From the NCBI GenBank assembly GCA_023101725.1, contig JALJCO010008621.1, positions 1,223,001 to 1,287,000 on the forward strand: a stretch of DNA of 64,000 nucleotides, given 5' to 3'. How positions within the stretch are numbered: position 1 is the stretch's first letter; each line of letters opens with the position of its first letter. The notes under the pieces are model-generated. The model worked only from the letters and a program-made list of their open reading frames with translations. It was not told the DNA's origin and searched no databases. The translations under genes and the position numbers were made by a program. This DNA comes from Atherinomorus stipes. Taxonomy: Eukaryota > Chordata > Actinopteri > Atheriniformes > Atherinidae. Shown here piece after piece: positions 24,900 to 34,965 of this stretch.

Positions 24900-25345
24900 A
24901 TACAATACATCAGTGACCTCCTGACCCAGTATGAACCCACTAGATTCCTCAGGTTATCTGGATCCAGTCTCTTATCAGTTCCCAGAGTCAAAACCAGACA
25001 TGAAGGAGCTGCGTTCAGCTTCTATGCTCCACATGTCTGGAACAAACTCCCAGAAAGCCTCGGATCAGCTGAAACACTCTGTTTATTTAAATCCAGGTTA
25101 AAGACCCACCTGTTCTCATCTGCATTTACATAGATTTTATTCAGGAGTCCAAATCTGCCCGGCATCTTTTAATGTTCTCTCTTTGTTTTAATTTTAAATC
25201 ATGCTTTTTTTCTTTTACTTTTTCATGCTTTCTTTTCATCTGCACCCCACTGTAATGCTTTTAATGTTTTATATAAAGCACTTTGAATTGTTGTATACAT
25301 GAAATGTGCTATACAAATAAACTTGCCTTGCAATAAAGCTAAACA
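24900..25345 (+). mobile_element. 5'-truncated LINE 3' end (CR1/L2/Rex1-like)
   Basis: The frame at about 24903-25133 encodes a typical C-terminal extension of these LINE ORF2 proteins: ISDLLTQYEPTR, then VPRVKTRHEGAAFSFYAP, then WNKLPESL and FKSRLKTHLFSSAF, and a stop. The downstream 3' UTR ends TGTGCTATACAAATAAACTTGCCTTGC, the usual tail of this group. Endonuclease and most of the reverse transcriptase are absent, as expected of 5' truncation during target-primed insertion. It lies directly downstream of the SINE. Confidence 0.85.
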
Positions 25346-25388
25346 CAAATGTTCTTTGATTTAATGCTTTAGAATCAAGAAGGAGTTC

Positions 25389-25440
25389 ACTGCACTTCAA
25401 AACTTATTTATTTATTTATTTATTTATTGTGAAGTGCAGT
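25389..25440. repeat. 11-bp perfect inverted repeat around a (TTTA)n tract
   Basis: ACTGCACTTCA at 25389-25399 pairs with TGAAGTGCAGT at 25430-25440, flanking a TTTA repeat. Could be a decayed palindromic element; nature unknown. Confidence 0.8.
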
Positions 25441-25765
25441 TTCTCAGCCTGAAGGGCAATGATTGAGATTGAGAGGATGTGATACTGTGTCATAAGCAGA
25501 ATATGGGCAGAAAGTATTTTGACTGATCAACAAGTTGATTTTTGGTTTTAATTGTATGTTCAGAGACAGACAGTCTATTAGATCACAGACAGCCAGACTT
25601 AATACCCACACATCCAGTCTCAAACAATATAGAACACAACCCAAAAAAATGCATACCAACATAAGCATTTTTAGCCTATTTATGGCTAAACTGAATACCA
25701 GCACCCCTGAAATTTGAAATATTGAAATATATATTTGAATAATAATAGATTTGAAATATATTTGA

Positions 25766-25799
25766 AATAATCTTGAGCACAGTCGTGCTCAAGATTATT
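25766..25799. repeat. Perfect 15-bp hairpin with AGTC loop; possible Tc1-type terminus
   Basis: AATAATCTTGAGCAC (25766-25780) and GTGCTCAAGATTATT (25785-25799) are exact reverse complements with a 4-nt loop. The right arm continues as CAGTCGTGCTCAAGATTATTGACACTT, which resembles the ends of fish Tc1-like elements, so this may be two termini abutting rather than an RNA hairpin. Confidence 0.75.
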
Positions 25800-26240
25800 G
25801 ACACTTCCTATTAAAGAAGGAAAAAAATTAGTTGTCAGGAAAGTAAGCTAAAATTGACCATAATAATAATAGATAAAAATTCTATGAAAATCATAGCATG
25901 GAATTTGAATTGTGGTTCAAAAGAAATATCAAAAACAAACACACACAAAATAAAACAAGCCAACAAGCATGGTGGGGCTCTGAAGCTAAAATTTTATTGA
26001 GCAACATTTATTTATTGAGACAACATTTATTGAGACCATCACTGCAATCGAGAGGGACCCAACTGCAGTCACGGTACGTCGCCATATATCCAATCCACGC
26101 TGGAGGTCCCAATCGGAAGTTTCTTTATCATGTAACTTACTAAAATCTAACCCTAACCCTGACCCTTCTTCTATCCCTAACCACCCGACTACACTATACG
26201 CATCTGTTTGCAAGCTGCAGATAGTTACTCTTGCCGGTAT

Positions 26241-26785
26241 TTAAAGGTATAGTCCGAAGTTCCCCCCGTAAAAAATAAACGTTAGACTTGAGCAAGTGAA
26301 ATCCGTCTCAAAACCCGCCTTTGGACCTCTGCTCCCGTGCTGTGGTGCGTTTGAATGCAACTCTGTCTCCCCCTGCCTGTAATTCGCTCTTTTGTATTGT
26401 TTTGGTCTGGTCGGGACGTTTCTGGGTGGAGATTTCTGTTTATATCAGCAGCCAATGACAGAACTAAGAGCATGACGCTTTGTGGAAATAAGCTCATGAT
26501 TGGAGCACACACCAGTCACTTAAACTCTCGAAGGAAAAAAAAAGAAAGAAAGAAAACACCATGGATGCACCGAAGAAAAGGTAAGAGCTTCAGATAATGC
26601 AGTTTGGAAAACCAGGGTTAATCATAGTTTGGCTTGTACCCGCATCTGAGCTCTGAAGGAGAGGCTTGAAGTTGAAAAGGCTAGCTAAAACGAGGCGGCC
26701 ATTATCCTGAGAGGGAGGAGCGCTAAGTTTGAATGCTGTTGTTTGCAAACAGAAACGCTGGAGGGACTTCGGACTCTACCTTTAA
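26241..26785. mobile_element. TTAA-flanked MITE (piggyBac-like), 545 bp
   Basis: The left terminus TTAAAGGTATAGTCCGAAGT (26241-26260) and the reverse complement of the right terminus (26766-26785) agree at 19 of 20 bases. Both outer ends are TTAA, the target site duplicated by piggyBac-type transposases. The interior has no intact transposase. A short ATG-initiated stretch followed by a GTAAGA donor-like site at 26561-26586 could be a leftover first exon, but this is weak. Superfamily assignment rests on TTAA and the inverted ends only. Confidence 0.78.
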
Positions 26786-27034
26786 CTAACTTCCACATGA
26801 GACTTCCTGTATGGATTGGATTTATGGCGGCACTCTCATTTTAACTGCAGTTACTCTTGCTGCAATCAGGTGTTTTCTGTCATGCTCAAAAAGACTTTTA
26901 CACCTGTTAACAAGTGTTTTGGTCCACACTTCAGAGGAAAGGATGCAATGTGTCTGGGCCAGTTTTGTTTGTTTGTTATCTTTTAAATTATTATTTCCTA
27001 CCACAATTCAAATACATATATATTTGTATATATA

Positions 27035-27862
27035 AGGCTGTAACGGTATGTCTGTTTGTCCCGAACTAGAAGAATCGGTACACTACTCCCGGTTCAGCAT
27101 CCTGTATCAATCTGTTGGGTGCTTTATTGTTTCATAACGTTTTGCCATCGGACATAACTGAATGACGGACCGGTGAAGCTTCGTCTCCACTTGGTGCAGC
27201 GAGCTTACCATCCTGTTTCTAACAACACCGCATGTGAGCTTGTTGAGCTAGCTAGAGAAAGCGCCATCAAGCCTCAAGTCTTCCATCTGAAGGCACTTTG
27301 GTTTTTGATGAAGAGGGAGGGGGAAAAAAAGAAAAGAAAAAAAGCCGACAAAACAACAGCTGTGTGTGAAGTCGGATTTCCCTCTTGGAAAGTCGAACAA
27401 TTCTCACAGCTCCGAGTTCAGATTTAAAGATGGCCACGCCCTGTGTTAGCAGTTTTAGAAGCTTCTGCATTTGTAACACTCATGCGTTACATTTATTTAC
27501 ACTTCTTACTAATATTTTGTTGCATAAATTGGTCATACACATAATATTGGTTTATATAGAAGTAGGGGGAAGCTGCTGTAGTGTAATTCACATTTTTCAT
27601 GTCGTATATGTGAACTACAATGCCAGCTGTGCTAACAACGGCTAATAGCAATAGCCTTAGCAAACACATTGTTTTGCTAGGCTGTTAACTGGTTTTCCGA
27701 CTAGTGAGCTGGAATGCAAGTTGGTCGGCTGTGACGTCACCCCCCAGTTCCCACTTCCCAGTTCCGAGGTAAATGGAACGCAGCATCAGAAACACCTCCA
27801 ACATGTTAACGCATCTAAAGCGACACCACACAAGTTTGAATGTTACTGGTACGACTAGAAAA
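27035..27862 (+). pseudogene. hAT transposon relic with split BED zinc-finger
   Basis: The left part begins GGCTGTAACGGTATG and contains an ATCGGTACAC word, as in Ac-like hAT ends. From about 27260 the frame reads SAIKPQVF, then DKTTAVC, resembling the first half of a transposase BED finger. The second half, NTSNMLTHLKRHHTSLNV, is encoded at about 27791-27846. The ~400 bp between the halves is foreign. No catalytic (DDE) domain is seen, so the element is inactive. Recognition rests mainly on the SNML-HLKRHH signature. Confidence 0.7.
27375..27777. mobile_element. Insertion splitting the hAT BED-finger frame
   Basis: Lies between the two halves of the BED finger. Its edges carry degenerate, partly complementary TCGGATTTCC/CAGTTCCGAGG words and the end AAATGGAACGCAGC, resembling an unclassified fish repeat with 'TTCCGAGTTCC' ends. 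Exact boundaries and target duplication were not established. Confidence 0.45.
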
Positions 27863-28115
27863 CACACTTATTTGGTGCAAATAAGTGTAAAAACAGCAGT
27901 ATGTTACTTATTTATGCATTTATTTATTCAGACAATCTGACCAGAAGAGTAACCTGCTGTGAATCACAGCAGGTTACTTACAGCCTGTGATGTTTAGTTT
28001 TTGTGATGATGAGTAAAATGAAAGTGGAGCTGTTTCTGTTAAAACTCAGATGGTGTCACATGTGTCAGCATGTTTTTTCATTTTTTATTTTTTACTATTT
28101 TTCATTGAAAAGTGT

Positions 28116-28138
28116 AAAAAAAAAAAAAAAAAAAAAAA
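28116..28138 (+). repeat. Poly(A) run, 23 A
   Basis: Homopolymer run preceded by T-rich sequence. Confidence 0.95.
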
Positions 28139-28289
28139 GCAGGATTTTATTCTACAATATTTTCTTTATTTATTGTTATTTTTTCTTGCTCAAACAATAT
28201 GCCAAAAAACCCAAACAAAACAAACAGCTTTGATGTTAAATTTTAGTGAACTTGTTGATCTGTTGAAAACATATTTGTATTTTTTTTTC

Positions 28290-28700
28290 CAAAATCAAAT
28301 TAACTTTATTATATAGCACTTTTCATGTATAAAAACATGACAAAGAGCTTCACATAATAAAACAATTTACAGCAAAATACTATGGATAAAAACTCAACAG
28401 AATCCCGCATACCCACCCATGACCCTACAATCACCCCCACCCCATACCCCATTAGCCCTTTTAAATACCACCTTGTTACAGAAGAATAACAGTGAAAAGA
28501 AGAAACATGGCTTGATACCAGGTGATGAAATGATATCCAAGGGGACCATCTACCCCAAGAGCCACCCCCACCCGCGGCCATCCAAGCCACCACTATGGTA
28601 TCCCCCCAGGTCCGGGTGGACAGGCCCCACGTCACCACTGTAAGGCTGCATGCTGGGCCCCGAACGCCCAAACCAGGACAGCCACCACGGCAGCATTACT
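28290..28700 (-). mobile_element. LINE 3'-UTR-like fragment (L2-type tail)
   Basis: Read on the - strand, the low-coordinate end runs GTGAAGCTCTTTGTCATG..TATACATGAAAAGTGCTATATAATAAAGTTAA, the same style of 3' terminus as the LINE at 24900-25345. Upstream of it, a GC- and CCACC-rich stretch (28420-28680) looks like a LINE 3' UTR. No coding domain remains. Open frames on both strands here are artefacts. Confidence 0.5.
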
Positions 28701-28743
28701 GTAATGACTTGTGTACGGAGGTACATACTCAACCGTAAGTTCA

Positions 28744-28825
<82 letters not shown>
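28744..28825. repeat. Compound (CA)n(TA)n microsatellite
   Basis: A CA repeat passes directly into a TA repeat; together about 82 bp. Produces spurious T/H and I/Y repeat frames on both strands. Confidence 0.97.
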
Positions 28826-28828
<3 letters not shown>

Positions 28829-29249
28829 CCTGTATGTACTTTTTCTTTTGCAAACTTGAAAAGTGTAAAAAAAAAAAAAAACATACTGTACTTTGCTGAA
28901 CTGTAATATTTTACAACAAAAATACAGCACCCCTCACCCCTCAAAAATAGTTTGCTTATCTTTCACAAATATGTGAATGAAATTGTGTTAAACTGTGCAA
29001 AACAATGAAATTTACCTTCCCTGGTTGGGCAACTTTATGGGTGCTCAGCACCCCTAAATCTCTCATCCTACAATCAACTCTGCATACCAATAGCTGTTAT
29101 AACAGAGTAGCATGAAAAAGGGCATATAGATCCCGTCATAAATGTGCATTAAAGTGCTTTGTGGCATTGCAGCAATGGTAGAACCAACAAATGTGTCCCC
29201 CCTCCATGCTGACATAGAATATTAAGACCACTTTCTGCCTGTCAGGAAG
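28826..29249. other. Intergenic stretch, nothing recognised
   Basis: Contains an A-run at about 28868-28881. No gene or mobile element recognised. Confidence 0.45.
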
Positions 29250-29480
29250 TGGATAAATGCAGGTTCACCTCTGCCAACATGATTAAATCACACAATAACC
29301 TCCTTCCTCTTATCAAATCCTCTTAAGCAGGCTGTATTACATATCTGCCAAACAAAGAAAACTCAATCAGAACAATCAACCTAGCCAGGCCAAGCCTGCC
29401 CCACCAGCTTGTCTGATCCCATTGTCGTGATTAAAATGAAAATGGAGCCAGGACATTACCAGAAATCCCATGTTCACCTT
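29250..29480. promoter_or_regulatory. Candidate conserved non-coding element
   Basis: Non-repetitive block with TCTTATCAAATCC, CTGTATTACATATCTGCC, CAATCAACC, GATCCCATTGTCGTGATTAAAATG and GGAGCCAGGACATTACC. The ACATATCTGCC and GTGATTAAA words are E-box-like and homeodomain-like. Enhancer-like by texture only. Confidence 0.3.
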
Positions 29481-30679
29481 ATAAGGAAGATCAGAAATGT
29501 GTGTGTGTGTATGCGTGTGTGTGTGCGTGTTTGTGAGGATACACTCACGTTACTCATGTAGTAGGGACATAATTCTGTTTACAAAGTGGCATTGTGAGGA
29601 CTTCTCACTTTTGCATCACCATAATAGAGACATATGAAGACTGGATTTAGGGTTGGACACTTAGGGTTAGGGGACTTTAGAGGATGTATTGTGTTGTATA
29701 TTTTTCTCTGAGGTGATGCAAACATGGCGTGCACACGCATGTGCAGGCTATCTAATTCCCTGGCTTGGATCACAAAGCTCATTTGTCATAGTTTGAAATA
29801 TTAAAAGAAAAAAAGATTACGATTGATGGGATTGGATTAATAATATCTAGTGTTTTTAGTCTCTGGCAGTAATAAATCAATTTGTTTTTGTGCATGTTTT
29901 TTTGGGGGGGAAAACATGTTTTCAATATGCAGCATGATAGCATACAATCACCTGTATGGTCATTTCTCCACGAAACACAACAATAATATTACAACCTATG
30001 CCAGTGCAATTTAGATCTTTATTGCCAGTTTTGATTTAGATTGATCAGAAAACAGTTAACATGACCAGGTGCAATATTACATTGCCACTTTCTTTTAGTT
30101 TTATGTATGGCAAATAAAAAAATATATATATAAAACAACAAATTAATAGAAAATCATTTTTGAATGCTTTATTACACCAACAGAATAAAACTTTTATCTG
30201 GACTACTGCTGCATGGACATACATCAGAACAACCCATAACAAGAAGCATCTGCCAATGTAGAATATGCAAGTCACTGTTCCAGGCCACTGATGAACTATA
30301 TGACTCTTGTGTGTACGTGTGTGTGTGTGTGTGTGAGGAAGGACTGCCCTCTCCAGAAAACCATGTGTCTGTGTGTGTGTGTCTCCTGGGCTGGCTTACA
30401 GTAAGAGGCACACTTCACATTACTGTTGCTCCAGTTCACTTCCTGGGATAATCCTTAACACAACAGAGGGAGCGGCAGGCGACCTGGACCAGCAGTGTTA
30501 CAGTATGGGGCTCCATTAACAAACAAACACACATATATACATACTCGCACATACGGAGCCATCCATTCATAAATAATATCAATATGACCCTCCCTTCACC
30601 CTTCACTCTTTCCTTCTGCTTAATCTCTTCTCCTCTAAAACCTTTCTCCATCTTTCCCTCCCTGCCTCAACTCTTAGTG
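29481..30679. other. Intergenic stretch with GT repeats
   Basis: GT-rich tracts at about 29498-29530, 30308-30336 and 30365-30382. TTAGGG-containing words occur near 29646-29676. No gene recognised. Confidence 0.5.
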
Positions 30680-30990
30680 AAACATATTGTAGCTCTGCAG
30701 CCAGAGAAGAACGAGTGTCATTCATCTGCAGCCCCAAAGTCATCTCCTCCATTAACACCACTGTCTAATTAAACCTGCAAATGACAAACACATAGCCACA
30801 AACACTGGCTGTGCCCTAATGGCCCGCTGTAGCAGGAGACTGATGGGCAGCTGTCTCTTGTCCATCCTCTGTGCAGATCAACCTTGAGACGGGAGACCTC
30901 GGGGACGACAATTGGACCACTGAGATAACTCTGGAAGGTTAGCAGACCATTGATAATGAATGATTTATATACAAAGGCCTAGCCGTTAGA
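30680..30990. promoter_or_regulatory. Candidate conserved non-coding element
   Basis: Non-repetitive block with TGTCTAATTAAACCTGCAAATGAC, GCCCTAATGGCCCGC, GGGCAGCTGTC (an E-box), GACAATTGGACC and CCATTGATAATGAATG, followed by GTTAATTGATTC. Enhancer-like; conservation untested. Confidence 0.32.
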
Positions 30991-32187
30991 TAAGTTAATT
31001 GATTCATTACGTGAGAACAATAGTCTTTTAACAAGGTGATGTTGTGTGTGCAGTGTTCAGTGTATCTCACATATGATTCCATCTCTTCCATATCAGCAAA
31101 ACAAAAACAGCAGGGGAGACCACTGGCAATAAACAAGAGGTGTTTTTCTGTTGTTTGACTCAGGACCAAAAGGAGAACAATAGGCATCTCCAGGGATCAT
31201 ATCTGCTGTTATTATCCTCTTATTTGAATTGTATGAAAAAAATAAAAATAACAAGGTGGAGTTGTGGCTTATGTAGAGCTCCTGTATTAACGACTATGGG
31301 ATTAGCATTAGTAACCGGTGGCCATGGTAGCTTCTTCACCCCGTTCATAATGCCTCCATGAGAAGGTGATAAAAACCTAAAAAATTTGAAAGATATTCTG
31401 ACTTAGAGAGACAGAACGACTAAGATAGATTTATTATGTAACATCTTTGCTAAAAACCCAATTCTTTTTACCATCTGTGTTTGTTTCTGTCCTTCTCTTT
31501 CAATCACTGAAATCACCCGCTTGGGAATTGCGGTGGCCCAAAGAAACCTAAGCAAAAATAAATAAATAAATAAAGGAAGCTAAAAGCCATTTCCAATATT
31601 AGTATGGAAATGTTAGAAAAATTCAGAGGAATCATCCCCTCTTCAAAACAGAATAAAATCCCTCTTATTCCTACTAATCCTTCAAAGACTGTGATATTAC
31701 CTGATAGGATGTTGTACTGTGTGAATACTATCAACGAGACATGCCAAAAATAATGTAAGCAGGTCCCCATTGTGGAGATTAGAGTGTCCATGTCTCTCTC
31801 TCAATTTATCTTTTACCCAAATGTAATGCCTTGTTTTCTCTGGATTTCACCCTGCCATCTTCTCCTCTTCAGATTCCACTAAATCATATATGGTACATCT
31901 TTATTTTCATTTTTCATGCAGCTTATAAAACAATAGAAGTTTTTAATCTGGCCAGGGGAAAAAAAAACAACTGGGCAAGTTGTAAATGTTGAAAGAGTCA
32001 TGGAACTATTTTATAGACTTCCCAAACAAGTAATTAATTTTCAAAGCACTTTTGAAAAAGTTTTTCAGCATTTTACAGGCAATATAACTCAGTACATTTC
32101 TACCCTGACATAGAAACACAGTGTGTTTCACATGACACCATGTTATGTAGCACATATAAAATATATGTGTGATGCATGTGAATACAC

Positions 32188-32230
32188 ACATACACTACTG
32201 CACAAAAGTTTGAAAACACCTACCTTTTAA
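32188..32230. mobile_element. Tc1-like terminal repeat fragment
   Basis: TACACTACTGCACAAAAGTTTG followed by AAAACACCTACC resembles the fish Tc1-like terminus 'cactactgttcaaaagtttgg'. No partner terminus was found; fragment only. Confidence 0.5.
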
Positions 32231-32601
32231 CTTTGCATGAGTATGTGTACCAAACTTTTAAATGGTACTGCATTTTGCACATAGGAAAGATGTGGACATT
32301 TTCATGATATAAACATGATAAGCTTATATAAATTCCCTTGTGAAACCCATTGCTTGCACTATTTTTTACAGTCACTTTTTAACATGCAAAACTTGAACAC
32401 ACAAACATACATGGATTCCTCCTATAGTCCAATAGGTTTTACATGTACTTATGGGTTTGCATGGGAATTTACAAGGGTTTCATATGTGATTATATAGGTT
32501 TTAGAAGGGAATTCAGATGGGATTCTAATGTTATTTTTATGAAAATGTGATTTCACATGGGCAAAACCATATGGGTCACACTTGAAGCACATTTTTTTCA
32601 A

Positions 32602-32622
32602 GGGGGGGGGGGGGGGGGGGGG
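32602..32622 (+). repeat. Poly(G) tract, 21 G
   Basis: Uninterrupted run of 21 guanines on the + strand. Confidence 0.97.
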
Positions 32623-34199
32623 TTGTGTTAGGGTATGGACACATGTTGCAAGGCATGTATATAGCTTCAATAGATTTCTCTGTTCTCTGTCCCTGTATAC
32701 AAGCATGGGACAAAGAGAATCAGTTTTTAATTAAGTATTAAAGAATTTTCTTCCTTTTTTTGTTTAGTTTCTTTCAGTGGGGACGTATGACATACTTAAA
32801 TAGCAGATAGCAATTAGACAACAATCCAAACATCAGTTTGGAGAACCAGAACGTGTCCTTCTGGGCAAGTAAAAAGCCACTCAGAAAGCTACAGCTATAT
32901 TGTGGATTTTTATGCTACCTCATCTCTGCATCAACAAGCTTTAAGCGCTTTCTCACCTGCAGAAGGTCCTGTAGAACCACTCATGGTGCAGCAATAATGG
33001 GTCATCTGCAGACAAGTCATGAGTGTCTCAGCAGAGTGCTCGTTTTCTATGGTTCTGAGACATAATTTTATTAAAATAATGCTTACCTTAGTCATTGGGC
33101 TGGGTGCTTAATAACACATTTATCAGCAATTTAAAAAAGTCAGAAAGTAAATTATTTTTTAATAAAATCAGATTTTAGCTTCCTTTAAACTTTAGTGTGT
33201 TCTGGTGGCATATTCTTGCAGAATATGTTCTCAATAATAACACTGTCAAAACTGAGAAGTCAGACATTGTTTTTGTTTGTTTGTTTTTATTTCATTTTAT
33301 TTTGTTTTACTGCTGAATACAACAGAGTGAGGCACTGAAAGAAGTGCCATTGGATACATGCTCCAAATTCCAAGCTACTAGCTACTATACTGTAGTTACA
33401 ACAAAAACCATCATCTGCCTCCAACAGACTCTACTCCCCTTTAGCTCACATTTTACATGGGGTCATTTTCCCTTATACTTAAAATAAAGTAAATGACTTA
33501 AAAAATAATCACCTGCTTGGTGGCAGAACAAGTTGATTGATGTACAGTAAATCTTTTCAGTGTAACAAAGAAGCTTTGTGTCACAGAACTAAGTGTTCAG
33601 AGTACTTGTATGTGGTAATTGGTCCAAGAGAGAGAAAAATCCCAGAGACTGAGCTATGGGACACTCAAAGCCCCTAAAGACCAAAGCTTTTCTGCTCTAT
33701 ACATATTGAACAGTGGAGTCAGGAGGCTAAGAAGATTATCACAATGGGATGAAGAGGTTGTAAGAGCCTTTGTAGTGTCTGTGTTGTTGGGGAGTTAGAG
33801 GTATACAGTGAAAGTTGCTGCGCTCTCAAGCTCTTAAACTGCTTGGACTTAAAAGCTCTGTTTTTCGGCTTTCAATGAAAAAGCTGTGAGAAAAGCAGAA
33901 AATAAAAACAACACAATCTATAAAATGGCAAAACACAGGCCTGCTAATTCTGCATGGCAGTATTGTAAAAACAGAGGGTAGGAAAATGTTGTATCATCAA
34001 AATGACCTGAGGCAAAAGTGGCTGTTAAAGTATAAAAATCTTTGATGCGCCTTTCCAGAGCTGCAAAGGAGGATTTTGTGTGTGTATGCATGTGTGTATT
34101 GAGAGCGACCGAAGCATTGAAATGACATGAAGAGTTATTTGGGCTGTAATGAAGCTGCTTAATGAAATCAGTGCCCTTGAAAGTTCTTCATCAATTCTA

Positions 34200-34620
34200 G
34201 CTCCCTTGCTCACTTGCTTGCATTCCACCATTTCGGCCTGTCAGCTAATCCACGTGCACGACACAATATTAATTAAACACAGCGTTTCCTGAAGTACTTA
34301 AGTGAAGCGCTATCATTGATAATGAGCAGGTTTAAAGGAGTCACATCCCTCCAAAATTACTTTTTAAACCGGCCTTATTAAGCAGAAAATGAGGCCCAAA
34401 TCAGCCTACAAGCTCCTCATTAAAAGCCACTGATCCTTGGCCACGCGCATGTTCCAGTGGTTTTAATTAGGCTAGTGCAAGATCGTCTGCGACAGGAAGT
34501 GCTATTAATCATGTCTTTTCATCCAGAAGGTGGGGGGGATACAGCATGTGGCAGCACGGCTCTCCAATCCGGGCCCAGTGGAGCCTCGAACAGTCCAACA
34601 AGCTGCGAAGTAAAGGATCA
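34200..34620. promoter_or_regulatory. Candidate conserved non-coding element, ~6 kb from bhlhe23 3' end
   Basis: Dense enhancer-like block: CAGCTAATCCACGTGCACG (a CACGTG E-box), CAATATTAATTAAACAC, CTATCATTGATAATGAGC, AGTGGTTTTAATTAGGC and GTGCTATTAATCATG. It is non-repetitive and has the alternating AT-core/GC-spacer pattern of vertebrate developmental elements. The 111-residue open frame at 34457-34792 has no domain and partly coincides. Confidence 0.4.
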
Positions 34621-34839
34621 AGTGACATACTTTGAATTTTCCTTATTTGAGTGGAATCCCACTGAAGCAGTGGAAATGTACTGTGTCACGCTTTCTCTCT
34701 GTTATCAGTCGGTGATTACAAACCAGTCTTGCTGTTCAAGTGCATCACCAGCAGCCTGCACATACACACACTCACACACAAAAACAGCATGAAATGTGTC
34801 TTCATTTTCTCGGTGTGTGTTTATGAGTTGCTTTCGCTG

Positions 34840-34965
34840 TAGAGGATGGTCCCAGCCCTGCCTGTCACACCGGCTCCGCATGGAGGATTATGGATGGCCA
34901 ATTACATCGCTTTTGTCATTAATTAATGAGGATAACGAGCTCCCCCTGCTCCCCACAAAACCGTG
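34840..34965. promoter_or_regulatory. Candidate conserved non-coding element
   Basis: GCATGGAGGATTATGGATGG followed by CCAATTACATCGC and TTTGTCATTAATTAATGAGG, with palindromic CATTAATTAATG and a GGATTA core. Enhancer-like texture. Confidence 0.35.

Larger units (their letters stand above)
30991..34199. other. Intergenic stretch with small repeat relics
   Basis: No gene recognised. Contains AAAT repeats at about 31555-31574, a Tc1-like terminus at 32188-32230 and G21 at 32602-32622 (listed separately). Confidence 0.5.

Noticed and set aside
26146..26165. CTAACCCTAACCCT resembling telomere repeat
   Set aside because: Only about two units; too short for an interstitial telomere tract. The TTAGGG words near 29650 were judged the same way.
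28550..28944. Overlapping open frames rich in Y/I and C/V
   Set aside because: Translations of the CA/TA microsatellite in several frames.
34457..34792. 111-residue open frame
   Set aside because: Overlaps an enhancer-like block, ends in a CACA-rich stretch and has no recognisable family.
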